64,000 nucleotides of DNA from JBLIRR01 sp049472395 (GCA_049472395.1 JBLIRR010000002.1:124001-188000); one strand, 5' to 3'; positions 36,623-44,903 are shown, counted from the stretch's first letter. Numbers and translations are program-made. Notes: generated by a model from the sequence alone, not told the origin.

Positions 36623-38533
36623 TTACAATGAATAAGTTGATAATGAACAATGGATCCCGCCACAATCAAACTGGGTTTGAGAATTACGGATGAGATGAAT
36701 TTTTACCGTATTCCCGAGGGAATTCTTAATAATTTCAATAACTTTTTCATCTAACTCTTGAAATAATCCCCCGAAGGATGGCAGATAAACAGCACCAAGA
36801 TCGTGGACTGCGTTAAGATAATTTAAACTAAGCTCTTCATGGCTTATACTGGGAAGAGGAATAACCTTCATACCACGCATGAGTAATTGATTTTTCAATA
36901 CATTCCTTTTCTGTTCCCTTTCTAAAAGAGAAGCGAAATAGCTCAATGCTCCCTCACCAAGATAATGATCCTTTAATTTCCTCCAGAACTGTTCTCCCTC
37001 TTTCTGCGAAGCCGTGACTATATCAAGGGCTAACAAAAAACGTGAGAAATTAAGATCCCCCACTTCCTCCTCCGATACCTTGAAAAGTTCCACCGTATCA
37101 CCGGAGAAGCGGCCATCCTTAAGAAATAATTCATTAATTTTATCCCACAATATCTGAATCATCTGATCTTCCTGGAAAGAATGCTCAAGCCAATAAAGTA
37201 ATTGCTCAGTCTCCTGGCCAGTGAGTAAATTACAGCTATAGAGTCTCTTAATCCCGGATTTGATAATCAAGCGCGCAGCAGATAAAGAATCATTCACATA
37301 CGCTATCATTTCCCTTTTATGCCAACGAAATGACATTTCCAAATCTATATGAAAAGAGAGAGAAGGAATCACTTCAATCCTGTCGGCACCCCATTCTCGG
37401 CCAAATGCCTGCAGCACTTCTTCTTCACTAAGTCCAAGCTCTTTATTCCGGGCTACCTCAGCTTCCCCCACAAAAACAAGTAATTCATTGGTCTCCATAT
37501 TTCTTACAGGAATAATATCTCCTCCTTGAAATAGCAGGGGAGATTGTACTACATGCCATCCTGCCCCTTGCACTTGATCAAAGATAAAGGATTCTGCAGG
37601 CCTATATTCGGAATATTTTTCTCCTGCACTCGCAAAACGTGGAATCAGGGTGACATATTCTAAAAATTCCCCCTGCGCATTATACAGAGCACCTGGTTTA
37701 CAGTTGTCCTGGGCCCATTGGGAACTTACCGTTTCATCCTCTAAAAGAAGGATACGCTCAGGAACAAACACACGCCATAATTGGATCATTTCATTAAAGG
37801 GGATAATATTATCCGGGGACAAAGAAATCAAAAATAGTTCATCATTTGTAGTAAGCAGTAATTGACGCACAATATCTATCGCACAGCCATCACCCGGCCC
37901 TGTTATATAATGAATGGAGGGGATCTGTAAACGGAAAGCATAAATTTTCCCAACTCCATTTTCCGGAAGCAATTTAAATCCCGGTAAGGTCGGAGTATAG
38001 CTAAATTGCCATTTTATATCCATAAATTCTCTCTCTTTTAATACTGCTGCTTTATTCTGAAGAATGGAGATAATCTGGTCCAATCCCTCAATCTTTGGAT
38101 TCTCGCATCTGTAACAACTTAATAATTTTATGGGAATGCCAATTTCCTCTAAAAGCTCTCTATTCGCGCTCCCATTTTGCTGGTAAGGAAGATACGGTAA
38201 TTCATAGATTATTTTTTCAAGGGTTTTTATTATCCCGATGCTGCTTAAATTATTCACTACTATCTGTTGTGCTTTTACTATGTCAGAGAGAGGGATCATA
38301 TCTAAAGAAAAGGAGGGAAGTATAATGCGATATTTATTATCAAGAATGGGCGCTTGAAAAGTACTCAATGGAGGCACCCTATCATTTTCTCCTTTTCTGG
38401 CATTGAGAATTTCTTGAGGGAGGGGTTTACTGATGATAAGAGTGTGAGGTAAGGAGCAGAGCATTTCCCCGAGAGCATAATGAACGCCTAGTACAAAAAA
38501 TAAAATTAAAAATATAATATTTTTTTTCGCCAT
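36623..38533 (-). CDS. Exported pentein-fold protein, agmatine/peptidylarginine deiminase-like
   Basis: 636 residues. An N-terminal signal peptide (KKNIIFLILFFVLGVHYALG) is followed by a 230-residue region without known motifs, then a deiminase-like core. WAQDN near 270 matches the W-x-(R/Q)-D motif, FQGGDIIPV near 340 the GGD loop, SFHIDLEMSF near 395 the catalytic His-x-Asp, and GGIHCSLST at the very end places the nucleophile at Cys629. Agmatine deiminases are about 350 residues and cytosolic; bacterial peptidylarginine deiminases are exported, so a secreted guanidino-group hydrolase is plausible. A sigma-54 promoter and two palindromes lie upstream. The ATG has no Shine-Dalgarno. Confidence 0.72.
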   Translation of the reverse strand: MAKKNIIFLILFFVLGVHYALGEMLCSLPHTLIISKPLPQEILNARKGENDRVPPLSTFQAPILDNKYRIILPSFSLDMIPLSDIVKAQQIVVNNLSSIGIIKTLEKIIYELPYLPYQQNGSANRELLEEIGIPIKLLSCYRCENPKIEGLDQIISILQNKAAVLKEREFMDIKWQFSYTPTLPGFKLLPENGVGKIYAFRLQIPSIHYITGPGDGCAIDIVRQLLLTTNDELFLISLSPDNIIPFNEMIQLWRVFVPERILLLEDETVSSQWAQDNCKPGALYNAQGEFLEYVTLIPRFASAGEKYSEYRPAESFIFDQVQGAGWHVVQSPLLFQGGDIIPVRNMETNELLVFVGEAEVARNKELGLSEEEVLQAFGREWGADRIEVIPSLSFHIDLEMSFRWHKREMIAYVNDSLSAARLIIKSGIKRLYSCNLLTGQETEQLLYWLEHSFQEDQMIQILWDKINELFLKDGRFSGDTVELFKVSEEEVGDLNFSRFLLALDIVTASQKEGEQFWRKLKDHYLGEGALSYFASLLEREQKRNVLKNQLLMRGMKVIPLPSISHEELSLNYLNAVHDLGAVYLPSFGGLFQELDEKVIEIIKNSLGNTVKIHLIRNSQTQFDCGGIHCSLSTYSL

Positions 38534-38594
38534 TTTAAAAAATATATTTAGAACAGGTCACATCCCTTCAATTATTAGTAATAGTAAGATAATA

Positions 38595-38608
38595 GCAACT
38601 GATATGCC
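38595..38608 (-). promoter_or_regulatory. -24/-12 (sigma-54) promoter of the deiminase-like gene
   Basis: On the minus strand: TGGCATATCAGTTGC, GG at 38608-38607 and GC at 38596-38595, ten bases apart. The expected start is near 38583, about 50 bases before the ATG at 38533. Two activator-type palindromes lie 93-180 bases upstream. Confidence 0.8.
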
Positions 38609-38700
38609 AGTGCAGGTAAAATAAACACTCTTTATGTATCAATATGTTATTGATGCTTTTTGAAAGAGGCGAGGAATTGAAAGTTCAGAAAAAGTTATTA

Positions 38701-38719
38701 TCGGAATCTTAACTTCCGA
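38701..38719. promoter_or_regulatory. Palindrome, putative upstream activator site
   Basis: TCGGAATCTTAACTTCCGA: arms TCGGAA and TTCCGA with a 7-base centre. Same class as the copies at 38769, 43226 and 44749. It sits between the divergent deiminase-like and RRM genes, so it can serve both sigma-54 promoters. Confidence 0.7.
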
Positions 38720-38768
38720 ATATATAGGGTTTCTCTCGCACACAGATGAGTTCTCACTTCATTATTTT

Positions 38769-38787
38769 TCGGAATTGTCAATTCCGA
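38769..38787. promoter_or_regulatory. Palindrome, putative upstream activator site
   Basis: TCGGAATTGTCAATTCCGA, a perfect 8-base inverted repeat (TCGGAATT/AATTCCGA) around GTC. It differs from the copy at 44749 by only one central base. Confidence 0.75.
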
Positions 38788-38926
38788 TTTTAGCGCTCAA
38801 TTCTTTTTGAAATCAATTATATAAAATAATTGTCAACAATTTTAATTTTCGGTGATTATTATATTTCAAACCCTGATCTTTCATTCTGTGAACACAAATG
38901 TCAAGAATTGCTCAATAATTATCCCT

Positions 38927-38943
38927 CTGGCATATTTAATGCT
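38927..38943 (+). promoter_or_regulatory. -24/-12 (sigma-54) promoter of the RRM gene
   Basis: CTGGCATATTTAATGC: GG at 38929-38930, GC at 38941-38942, ten bases apart. The expected start is near 38954, 36 bases before the ATG. The two palindromes lie 140-230 bases upstream. Confidence 0.8.
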
Positions 38944-38989
38944 TAGTTATCCTCATTAGATAGGAATAATAAAAAATAAGGAGTTAACA

Positions 38990-39277
38990 ATGCAGAATCG
39001 TAAACTATATGTGGGGAATCTCAATTATTCAGTGGATAATAAGCAATTGGAAAAGTTATTTTTAACGTATGGGGAAGTCAAACATGTCAACATAATTGAA
39101 GGCAAAGGTTTTGGATTTGTTGAAATGTCTGAGGAAGCAGAAGCAGAAAAAGCAAAAGAAGCATTAAATGGAGCTGAATTCGAAGGACGTCCCCTGAGGG
39201 TCTCGAATGCTCGTCCTCCTAAACACAGACAAGGAGAAAACTTTAAGAAAAAAAGTAACTATAAAACAACTAGCTAA
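38990..39277 (+). CDS. Small RRM-type RNA-binding protein
   Basis: 95 residues. RNP2 is KLYVGNL (residues 5-11) and RNP1 is GKGFGFVEM (around 41-49), followed by a basic tail (KHRQGENFKKKSNYK). Bacterial single-RRM proteins bind RNA, and some are induced by cold or stress. AAGGAG lies eight bases before the ATG. Control by a sigma-54 promoter shared with secreted-protein and ligase genes is unusual for this family. The gene converges on the acetyltransferase gene, with the ends overlapping by eight bases. Confidence 0.9.
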   Translation: MQNRKLYVGNLNYSVDNKQLEKLFLTYGEVKHVNIIEGKGFGFVEMSEEAEAEKAKEALNGAEFEGRPLRVSNARPPKHRQGENFKKKSNYKTTS

Positions 39278-39755
39278 TCTCCTTTATATAAATGATCTTA
39301 TCGTCCCCTGGTGAGTAGAAGTCCCGCACGACGGCTTCCTCTTTATACCCTAAATGAATATAGAATTGACGCGCTACTTCATAGACATCGCGGGATGATG
39401 TCTCAATATAAATTCGTCGTCCTCCTTTAGTAGCAATCAGCTTTTCAGTGTGTGAAAGGAGCTTTCTGCCAGCCCCTGCTCTATGGAATTTCTTATCAAC
39501 AGCCACCCAGTAAAGATCAAAACTCCCCCGTGTGCCGGCAATAGGACCATAACAGATATATCCGATTGTATGCTCACAATCCTGCGCAAAAACGAAATAA
39601 TAGCCGCTTTGCTCGCCTTTCGCAAGTCTTTCTCTTGCTAAATCTACAGCGATCTCAATCTCTTGAGGAGTAAAGATATGGACGGATTCTATAATCTTTC
39701 GAATATTTTCCATATCCGCAGGATATATATGATCTCGTAAAGTAATTTCACGCAT
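39270..39755 (-). CDS. GNAT-family N-acetyltransferase
   Basis: About 161 residues from the ATG at 39755 (a TTG two codons earlier is possible). The acetyl-CoA loop is in WVAVDKKFHRAGAGRKLL near residue 85-102, and the C-terminal substrate strands include YIETSSRD and ARQFYIHLGYKEE. It is last in the operon with KamA and two D-Ala-D-Ala-ligase-like enzymes, and overlaps the preceding gene by eight bases. AblB, which acetylates beta-lysine in osmolyte synthesis, is a different and longer GNAT, so the acceptor may be a beta-amino acid or a peptide of it, by inference. Confidence 0.8.
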   Translation of the reverse strand: MREITLRDHIYPADMENIRKIIESVHIFTPQEIEIAVDLARERLAKGEQSGYYFVFAQDCEHTIGYICYGPIAGTRGSFDLYWVAVDKKFHRAGAGRKLLSHTEKLIATKGGRRIYIETSSRDVYEVARQFYIHLGYKEEAVVRDFYSPGDDKIIYIKEIS

Positions 39756-40755
39756 CGGCAAAGCTGACGTTCAATGAAGCCCTTATAATCCGCTCGATCA
39801 CATGGTGAAAGCTTAAACCAGCTTCTTGCGCAGCAGCTACAAATCCACTGTCCGGAGCAATACAAGGGTTGGTATTAATCTCAAGAACCCATGGCCTTTG
39901 GAACGTATCCACCCTAAAATCAATCCTTCCATATCCACGCATTCCAAATACTGTCCAACATTTCCGTGCCAATGCGTACATTTTTTCGAATAAAAGACTA
40001 TCTTGATCTGCCATGTAAAAACTGCGTTTTGTATGACTATATTCAAACGAGTCGGTTTCCCACTTTGAGGTATAATCTAAAATCTTCCATTTCTCCTCCG
40101 GATAATCGAGAAATCGCATCTCAGCGATGGGAAGGACCTCAATCCCCTCCTCAGATTCCAAAAGAGACAAAGAAAATTCCCTTCCATCAATATACAGTTC
40201 GGCAAAGCATGTGTTCCCATTGACATCTTTTTGCCGGTATTTCATTTCCTCATACAGTTGTTCTTGACTGTGCGGAATAATTACCGAATTATTACTAAGG
40301 CCAATAGAGGCATGTTCCCACACAGATTTAATAATATAGGGGACATCCAGTGGCAACATATTCTGATTGATAGTCTCCATTGTAACCCAATAAGGCGTAA
40401 GAATGCCCTGTGCTTTGAGAAAGCTTTTGGCAAGGAGTTTATTTGAGGTGAGAAACATAGTGTCGGTTCTTGCCCCTGTGTAAGGTAAGTTTACACTCTC
40501 CAGAATTGCAGGCGCCATATGTATAAGTGCGCCACTGCCGGCGACGGATTCAACGAGATTAAAGACAATATCGGGATGGTGTCGCACTAACTGAGCACGC
40601 ATATTTTTAAGATTAAGGTCGAAGAGAAGATGATGTGGTGTATGCCCCATCTCTGAAAGTGTTTTTGATACTGCCTCAGCTTGCACGTATACATCCTCGG
40701 CATCCCTTGAAGGTTCGGGTGGAATTGATTCATGGAGGATCACGATGGTATACAT
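39748..40755 (-). CDS. ATP-grasp amino-acid ligase, D-Ala-D-Ala-ligase-like (second copy)
   Basis: About 335 residues. The start at the ATG 40755 has TAAGG six bases upstream. The N-domain has PDIVFNLVESVAGSG, the central domain YIIKSVWEHASIGLS, and the C-terminal Mg/ATP site RIDFRVDT with VLEINTNPCIAPDSGF. These match the Ddl subgroup of ATP-grasp enzymes that join amino acids by an acyl phosphate. It is not close to cell-wall genes, and it is paired with another divergent Ddl-like enzyme, a lysine-aminomutase homologue and a GNAT, so a secondary dipeptide or peptide product is more likely than peptidoglycan. Confidence 0.82.
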   Translation of the reverse strand: MYTIVILHESIPPEPSRDAEDVYVQAEAVSKTLSEMGHTPHHLLFDLNLKNMRAQLVRHHPDIVFNLVESVAGSGALIHMAPAILESVNLPYTGARTDTMFLTSNKLLAKSFLKAQGILTPYWVTMETINQNMLPLDVPYIIKSVWEHASIGLSNNSVIIPHSQEQLYEEMKYRQKDVNGNTCFAELYIDGREFSLSLLESEEGIEVLPIAEMRFLDYPEEKWKILDYTSKWETDSFEYSHTKRSFYMADQDSLLFEKMYALARKCWTVFGMRGYGRIDFRVDTFQRPWVLEINTNPCIAPDSGFVAAAQEAGLSFHHVIERIIRASLNVSFADA

Positions 40756-40762
40756 TTTCACC

Positions 40763-41794
40763 TTAATGAATTATGGTCTTTTTGGTAAAAGGGGAGTTCG
40801 GAAAGGATATGGTCTGAGGCAGGTCCACCCGGAGAAAAGCTGATTGTATAATCATGCTGATTAATTCTTCATATTCGATACCAGCTAAACGCGAGAGGAT
40901 GGACAAATCAGAGTGCGTGGGATTTAATCCAGCTAAAGGATTTATTTCTAATATATGAAGAGCCCCTTTTTCGTCTGACCTTAAATCCACTCTTCCCGCA
41001 TCCCTGCATCCAAGATTACACCACGCAGCCAAAGATATCTCTTTTGCCTTTGCGGCCATAGCATCGTAGGCAAGCCTGTATTCTACATAATCATTATAAT
41101 TCTCTTTATTAAAATAAGTATAGAATTTACATTCTGCATTGTCCTTGAGGAATACTTCCATAACACCCAAACATTGGGCCTCTTTTCCTGTCCCTATAAT
41201 GCCGACAGTGAACTCTCGCCCCGAGAGATACGTCTCCACAAGAACTGGTTGATTATAATGAGCGAGCAAATTTTTACATACAGCATGTAATTGTTGATGG
41301 TCTTGAATCTTTGAAGTAGGGGTTACTCCCTTTCCCGTGCCCTCGGCAATTGGTTTTGCAAAAAGGGGATAGGAGAGAGTAACCTTATGGATATCATCCT
41401 CTGAATTGATAACAGCAAAATCTGGTGTAAGAAGTCCCAAATCACGGATCACACGCTTACACATTCCCTTATGAAGCGTAAGAGAAAGAACAAGGGGATC
41501 TGAAAATGTGTAGGGGATCTCATACGCATCAAGAATACAAGGGACCTGCGCTTCACGTCCGAATCCGTGCAGCCCTTCAGCAATATTAAACACAAGATCC
41601 CAACGATCCCCTTTGGCAAGCCGTACAATGAGATTACCAATATTTCCGATGCGATCAGTTTCCAGACCACAATTATATAATACCGTATCGATTGCTTCAA
41701 TGGTATCTGACTTATCGAATTCAGCTGTCTCTTCAAGGCTATACCCCGCTGCGAGATAATCCTCCCTTGCATCATAAGTGATCCCAATAATCAT
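40763..41794 (-). CDS. ATP-grasp amino-acid ligase, D-Ala-D-Ala-ligase-like (first copy)
   Basis: About 343 residues, starting at the ATG 41794 that overlaps the kamA stop as TAATG and has AAAGGAGGG upstream. It contains WDLVFNIAEGLHGFGREAQ (substrate-binding loop), YPLFAKPIAEGTGKGV (ATP lysine and loop) and the C-terminal AGRVDLRSDEKG with LEINPLAGLNPTHSD. It is clearly divergent from its neighbour, so the two enzymes probably use different substrates or act in sequence. Confidence 0.82.
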   Translation of the reverse strand: MIIGITYDAREDYLAAGYSLEETAEFDKSDTIEAIDTVLYNCGLETDRIGNIGNLIVRLAKGDRWDLVFNIAEGLHGFGREAQVPCILDAYEIPYTFSDPLVLSLTLHKGMCKRVIRDLGLLTPDFAVINSEDDIHKVTLSYPLFAKPIAEGTGKGVTPTSKIQDHQQLHAVCKNLLAHYNQPVLVETYLSGREFTVGIIGTGKEAQCLGVMEVFLKDNAECKFYTYFNKENYNDYVEYRLAYDAMAAKAKEISLAAWCNLGCRDAGRVDLRSDEKGALHILEINPLAGLNPTHSDLSILSRLAGIEYEELISMIIQSAFLRVDLPQTISFPNSPFTKKTIIH

Positions 41795-43059
41795 TAGGCT
41801 TTCCCTCCTTTGGTAGAATGCATTACCTCGGGGACACACTTCTTTCGAAAGTCAGGATAGCGAAATGTATGGCCTTCATAGTTTCTCAGCAATAGATCGT
41901 GACCATCGCTCCCTATAATCGGATCTTTATATAAAAGGATCTTACCCCCGCCCCCGGGAGCATCAATAACATAGTTCGGAACGGCGTATCCAGTAGTGTA
42001 TCCTCTCAATTGTTGTATAATATTAAGCCCTTTCTCAACGGAGGTCCGAAAGTGGGTAGTTCCTGAAACAGGATCACATTGATAAAGGTAATAAGGGCGC
42101 ACCCTTATCTTCATCAAACCATGGACTAATTGTTTCATGATGCTTACGTTATCGTTAATTCCTGACAAAAGAACGGTCTGGCTTCCTAAAGGAATACCTG
42201 CATTCGCCAGGCTGGTACACGCCTGACTCATCTCTTCAGTGAGTTCTTCCGGATGAATGACATGAATGCTTATCCATAGAGGATGATATCGCTTGAGCAT
42301 CCGGACTAGTGATGGCGTGATTCGCTGGGGGAGAACTGTCGGGACCTTTGTCCCGATTCTTAAAATCTCGATATGTGGTATTTTTCGAAGCCTTGCGAGC
42401 AGCCATTCTAATGTATCATTTTTAAGTATGAGCGGATCACCGCCAGATAGAAGAACATCCCGTATTATCGGGGTTTTCTCAATATAGGCAATGGCCTTTT
42501 CCCACTGCGCAGGATTAAAACAGGAGCCAGTATGCATGCCTATTATTCGGGAACGAGTACAATACCGGCAATAGGTCGCACATGAATTAGTAACCAGAAA
42601 GAGGACTCTATCGGGATAGCGATGCACAATACCGGGAACAGGGCTATGGTCATCTTCACTTAAAGGGTCGTCCGATTCCGAAGAGGTTCGTGAGTGCTCT
42701 GCGCAGACCGGAATAACGCTCCGGCGTAAACTATGCGCAGGATTTTCAGTATCAATAAGAGACGCATAATAGGGAGTTATACGGAAGGGATGTGAAATTT
42801 TATAGGAAAGAATAGCATCGAGTTCATCTTGGGAGAGCCTTATTATACGCGCTAATTCTTCATAGGTATGTATGGAATGCCTTAACTGCCATATCCAATC
42901 ATTCCATTGCCGAGCAGTTGTTGATGGATACAATCGTTTCCAAAAGGCAATTGATCCTTTATCTTTTTTAAGAAAATGGTATGCCTCTCTCCCTGGAGTA
43001 CAGAGAGACGAGCGATGTCCCGGAGGATCGGGTTCTTCACTTATATACTCAGATCGCAC
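41794..43059 (-). CDS. Radical-SAM lysine 2,3-aminomutase homologue (KamA family)
   Basis: 421 residues from a GTG with AGGAG 13 bases upstream. The radical-SAM motif is C160-ATY-C164-RY-C167. The PLP lysine is K373 in VIDAPGGGGKI. YQCDPVSGTTHFRTSVEKG and DAPGGGGK keep the two Asp positions that bind the lysine side chain in known lysine 2,3-aminomutases, whereas glutamate 2,3-aminomutases replace both, so L-lysine to L-beta-lysine is the best guess. It leads an operon with two ATP-grasp ligases and a GNAT, behind a sigma-54 promoter. EpmB-type action on EF-P is possible but less likely without EpmA or efp nearby. Confidence 0.85.
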   Translation of the reverse strand: MRSEYISEEPDPPGHRSSLCTPGREAYHFLKKDKGSIAFWKRLYPSTTARQWNDWIWQLRHSIHTYEELARIIRLSQDELDAILSYKISHPFRITPYYASLIDTENPAHSLRRSVIPVCAEHSRTSSESDDPLSEDDHSPVPGIVHRYPDRVLFLVTNSCATYCRYCTRSRIIGMHTGSCFNPAQWEKAIAYIEKTPIIRDVLLSGGDPLILKNDTLEWLLARLRKIPHIEILRIGTKVPTVLPQRITPSLVRMLKRYHPLWISIHVIHPEELTEEMSQACTSLANAGIPLGSQTVLLSGINDNVSIMKQLVHGLMKIRVRPYYLYQCDPVSGTTHFRTSVEKGLNIIQQLRGYTTGYAVPNYVIDAPGGGGKILLYKDPIIGSDGHDLLLRNYEGHTFRYPDFRKKCVPEVMHSTKGGKA

Positions 43060-43140
43060 TTTATTTTTTTACTCCTCATTATTAAATTATTAATAAATAA
43101 TGCTATACCCTAGTAATAAACCACTATTTTCAAAGAATTA

Positions 43141-43154
43141 GCAATCTATATGCC
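43141..43154 (-). promoter_or_regulatory. -24/-12 (sigma-54) promoter of the KamA/ligase operon
   Basis: On the minus strand: TGGCATATAGATTGC, GG at 43154-43153 and GC at 43142-43141, ten bases apart. The expected start is near 43129, about 70 bases before the GTG. A degenerate palindrome lies 72 bases upstream. Confidence 0.8.
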
Positions 43155-43225
43155 AATAAATGAACCTTTAATTCTCAACCACTTAGAAGAGAGTCTGTCA
43201 TGATTGGACATGAAAGAGAAAAATA

Positions 43226-43244
43226 TCGGAACTCAAAATTCCTA
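43226..43244. promoter_or_regulatory. Degenerate palindrome, putative upstream activator site
   Basis: TCGGAACTCAAAATTCCTA; TCGGAA faces TTCCTA. It overlaps the last codon of the activator gene and lies at the right distance for the KamA promoter. It is the weakest of the four promoter-linked copies. Confidence 0.5.
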
Positions 43245-44648
43245 TTTAAATTCTTCTTTTCTTATACCATATTTGGTTAAGAGTTTGTGGAGCTGGCGAG
43301 GGCTTATTCCGGCGCTTTTAGAAGTTTCATTGATCCGCCCTTTATTAATACCCAAAAGCTGCTTCAAATATTGACGTTCAACGTTTTCGATACTCTTTTG
43401 TCTTACCTCTGCAAGGGTCGAAGAGGAGTCGAAGGATATTTTTGCCAATGATTTTTCATACATAAATAACTCGCTTGGGAAACTCTCCGGCGTGAGAAGA
43501 GGAGTAGTCTCAAGGATATAGGCTCGTTCGATAAGATTCTCAAGCTCACGAATATTACCCGGCCATGAATAGTGCATAAATGCATCCATGACTTGCGGAT
43601 GGACATTCACTATATTTTTAAGATGCAATTTATTTAATTTTTTTAGAAAGAGATCCACGAATATGGGAATATCCTCAATTCGGTCTCTTAGGGGAGGTAT
43701 TTCAATGGGGAACACATTTAAACGATAAAAAAGGTCCTTCCTGAATGTGCCTTCATCACTCATCTTTTTAAGATCTATATTGGTTGCAGCTACAATTCTT
43801 ACATCCGGCTCAATTATCTCATCTCCACCAATTCTCTGAATGGTTTTATCCTGGAGTACCTGAAGAAGCTTGATCTGCGTAGATCCTGTTATAGTCCCGA
43901 TTTCATCTAGAAAAATGGTCCCCATGTGGGCTATTTCAAATTTGCCCATCTTTCTTTTAAAGGCGCCGGTGAAAGAACCCTTCTCATGCCCGAATAATTC
44001 GCTCTCGATTAATGTATCCGGAATTGCCCCGCAGTGCACACTGATAAACTGATTGTCAGCTCTCGTGCTATGGAGGTGAATAATTTTGGCCAACACACCC
44101 TTGCCTGTCCCTGTCTCACCGGTAAGAAGAACCGTCGTTTTTGTAGGAGCAACTAATTTGATTTTATCAAGAACTTTTTTCATTAAGTGATTATGGGTTT
44201 GAATAACATCCAGAGAGTCATCTCGCCAAAATTTATCTCGAAGGTAGTTAAGCTCAGATTCCATTCGTATGGCCTCATAGAGGCTATCCGTGACATACTT
44301 TACTTCTTCAGGATTAATCGGATACGTGAGATAATTGCTCGCACCCGCCTTGACTGCGTTCATGATCTCCCTTATCATTTCCTGTGAAGAAATTACTATG
44401 ATTTCAACAGAGGGGAATGAGCGCCATAAGGATTGTAATTGCGCTCTATAGTTAATACGGCCATTTCCTTGGGATGTATCTTGAAGGTAGGTAATCTCAA
44501 TGAAAATATAGTCATACGGTTTTTTTTGAGCCATCTCATAGCATAGAATCTTATCTGAGGTGATATCAACCTTATATTCCGATTGAAGACAAGAGTGAAT
44601 TGTCGTGCATGCTTCTTGATTGTGTGAGGCAACAAGGATATATTTCAT
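43242..44648 (-). CDS. Sigma-54-dependent activator with degenerate receiver domain
   Basis: 468 residues: an N-terminal receiver-like domain (1-125), an AAA+ sigma-54 interaction domain (about 145-380) and a Fis-type helix-turn-helix (about 425-465). The AAA+ part has Walker A GETGTGKG, the sigma-54-contacting loop GSFTGA (in EKGSFTGAFKR), Walker B IFLDEIG and the arginine-finger region RIVAATN. In the receiver the acidic pocket after ILVA is replaced by SHN, and the acceptor Asp by Glu51 (IFIEITY), so phosphorylation there is unlikely and activity may be constitutive or ligand-controlled. It sits between the -24/-12-controlled operons and is the obvious candidate to bind the palindromes. 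Confidence 0.88.
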   Translation of the reverse strand: MKYILVASHNQEACTTIHSCLQSEYKVDITSDKILCYEMAQKKPYDYIFIEITYLQDTSQGNGRINYRAQLQSLWRSFPSVEIIVISSQEMIREIMNAVKAGASNYLTYPINPEEVKYVTDSLYEAIRMESELNYLRDKFWRDDSLDVIQTHNHLMKKVLDKIKLVAPTKTTVLLTGETGTGKGVLAKIIHLHSTRADNQFISVHCGAIPDTLIESELFGHEKGSFTGAFKRKMGKFEIAHMGTIFLDEIGTITGSTQIKLLQVLQDKTIQRIGGDEIIEPDVRIVAATNIDLKKMSDEGTFRKDLFYRLNVFPIEIPPLRDRIEDIPIFVDLFLKKLNKLHLKNIVNVHPQVMDAFMHYSWPGNIRELENLIERAYILETTPLLTPESFPSELFMYEKSLAKISFDSSSTLAEVRQKSIENVERQYLKQLLGINKGRINETSKSAGISPRQLHKLLTKYGIRKEEFK

Positions 44649-44748
44649 ATTCGCCCTTTATTATAAGCTCATTTTAAATAATTGGCAATAAATAATACTA
44701 CTTATTTTAAAGAAGCAAAGTCATTGCAGTAATAAAGGTCTTTTATTG

Positions 44749-44767
44749 TCGGAATTGTGAATTCCGA
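44749..44767. promoter_or_regulatory. Palindrome, putative upstream activator site
   Basis: TCGGAATTGTGAATTCCGA, a perfect 8-base inverted repeat. It is 52 bases upstream of the -24 element at 44819 and 100 bases upstream of the activator gene, so it may control both. Confidence 0.75.
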
Positions 44768-44818
44768 TTTGCACCTCCCTATTTCATAAAAGTTAAATAT
44801 ATCATATAGTTAAACCAT

Positions 44819-44832
44819 GGCATATTAATTGC
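44819..44832 (+). promoter_or_regulatory. -24/-12 (sigma-54) promoter of the acidic exported protein and ATP-grasp genes
   Basis: TGGCATATTAATTGC: GG at 44819-44820, GC at 44831-44832, ten bases apart. The start is expected near 44844, 60 bases before the ATG. Confidence 0.82.
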
Positions 44833-44903
44833 TTTTCTACCCCCATAAATCTTATTTTAACTTTTAATTTTTATCAACTCAATTATCAGTATGGAGGAAT
44901 AGT

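Noticed and set aside
38570..38800. The palindromes as a terminator pair
   Set aside because: They lie upstream of two divergent genes, lack T runs, and share sequence with copies at 43226 and 44749 next to promoters.
39748..41794. The two ATP-grasp genes as true ddl for peptidoglycan
   Set aside because: They are paired, divergent from each other, and grouped with KamA and GNAT instead of cell-wall genes; a cell-wall role is not excluded but is less likely.
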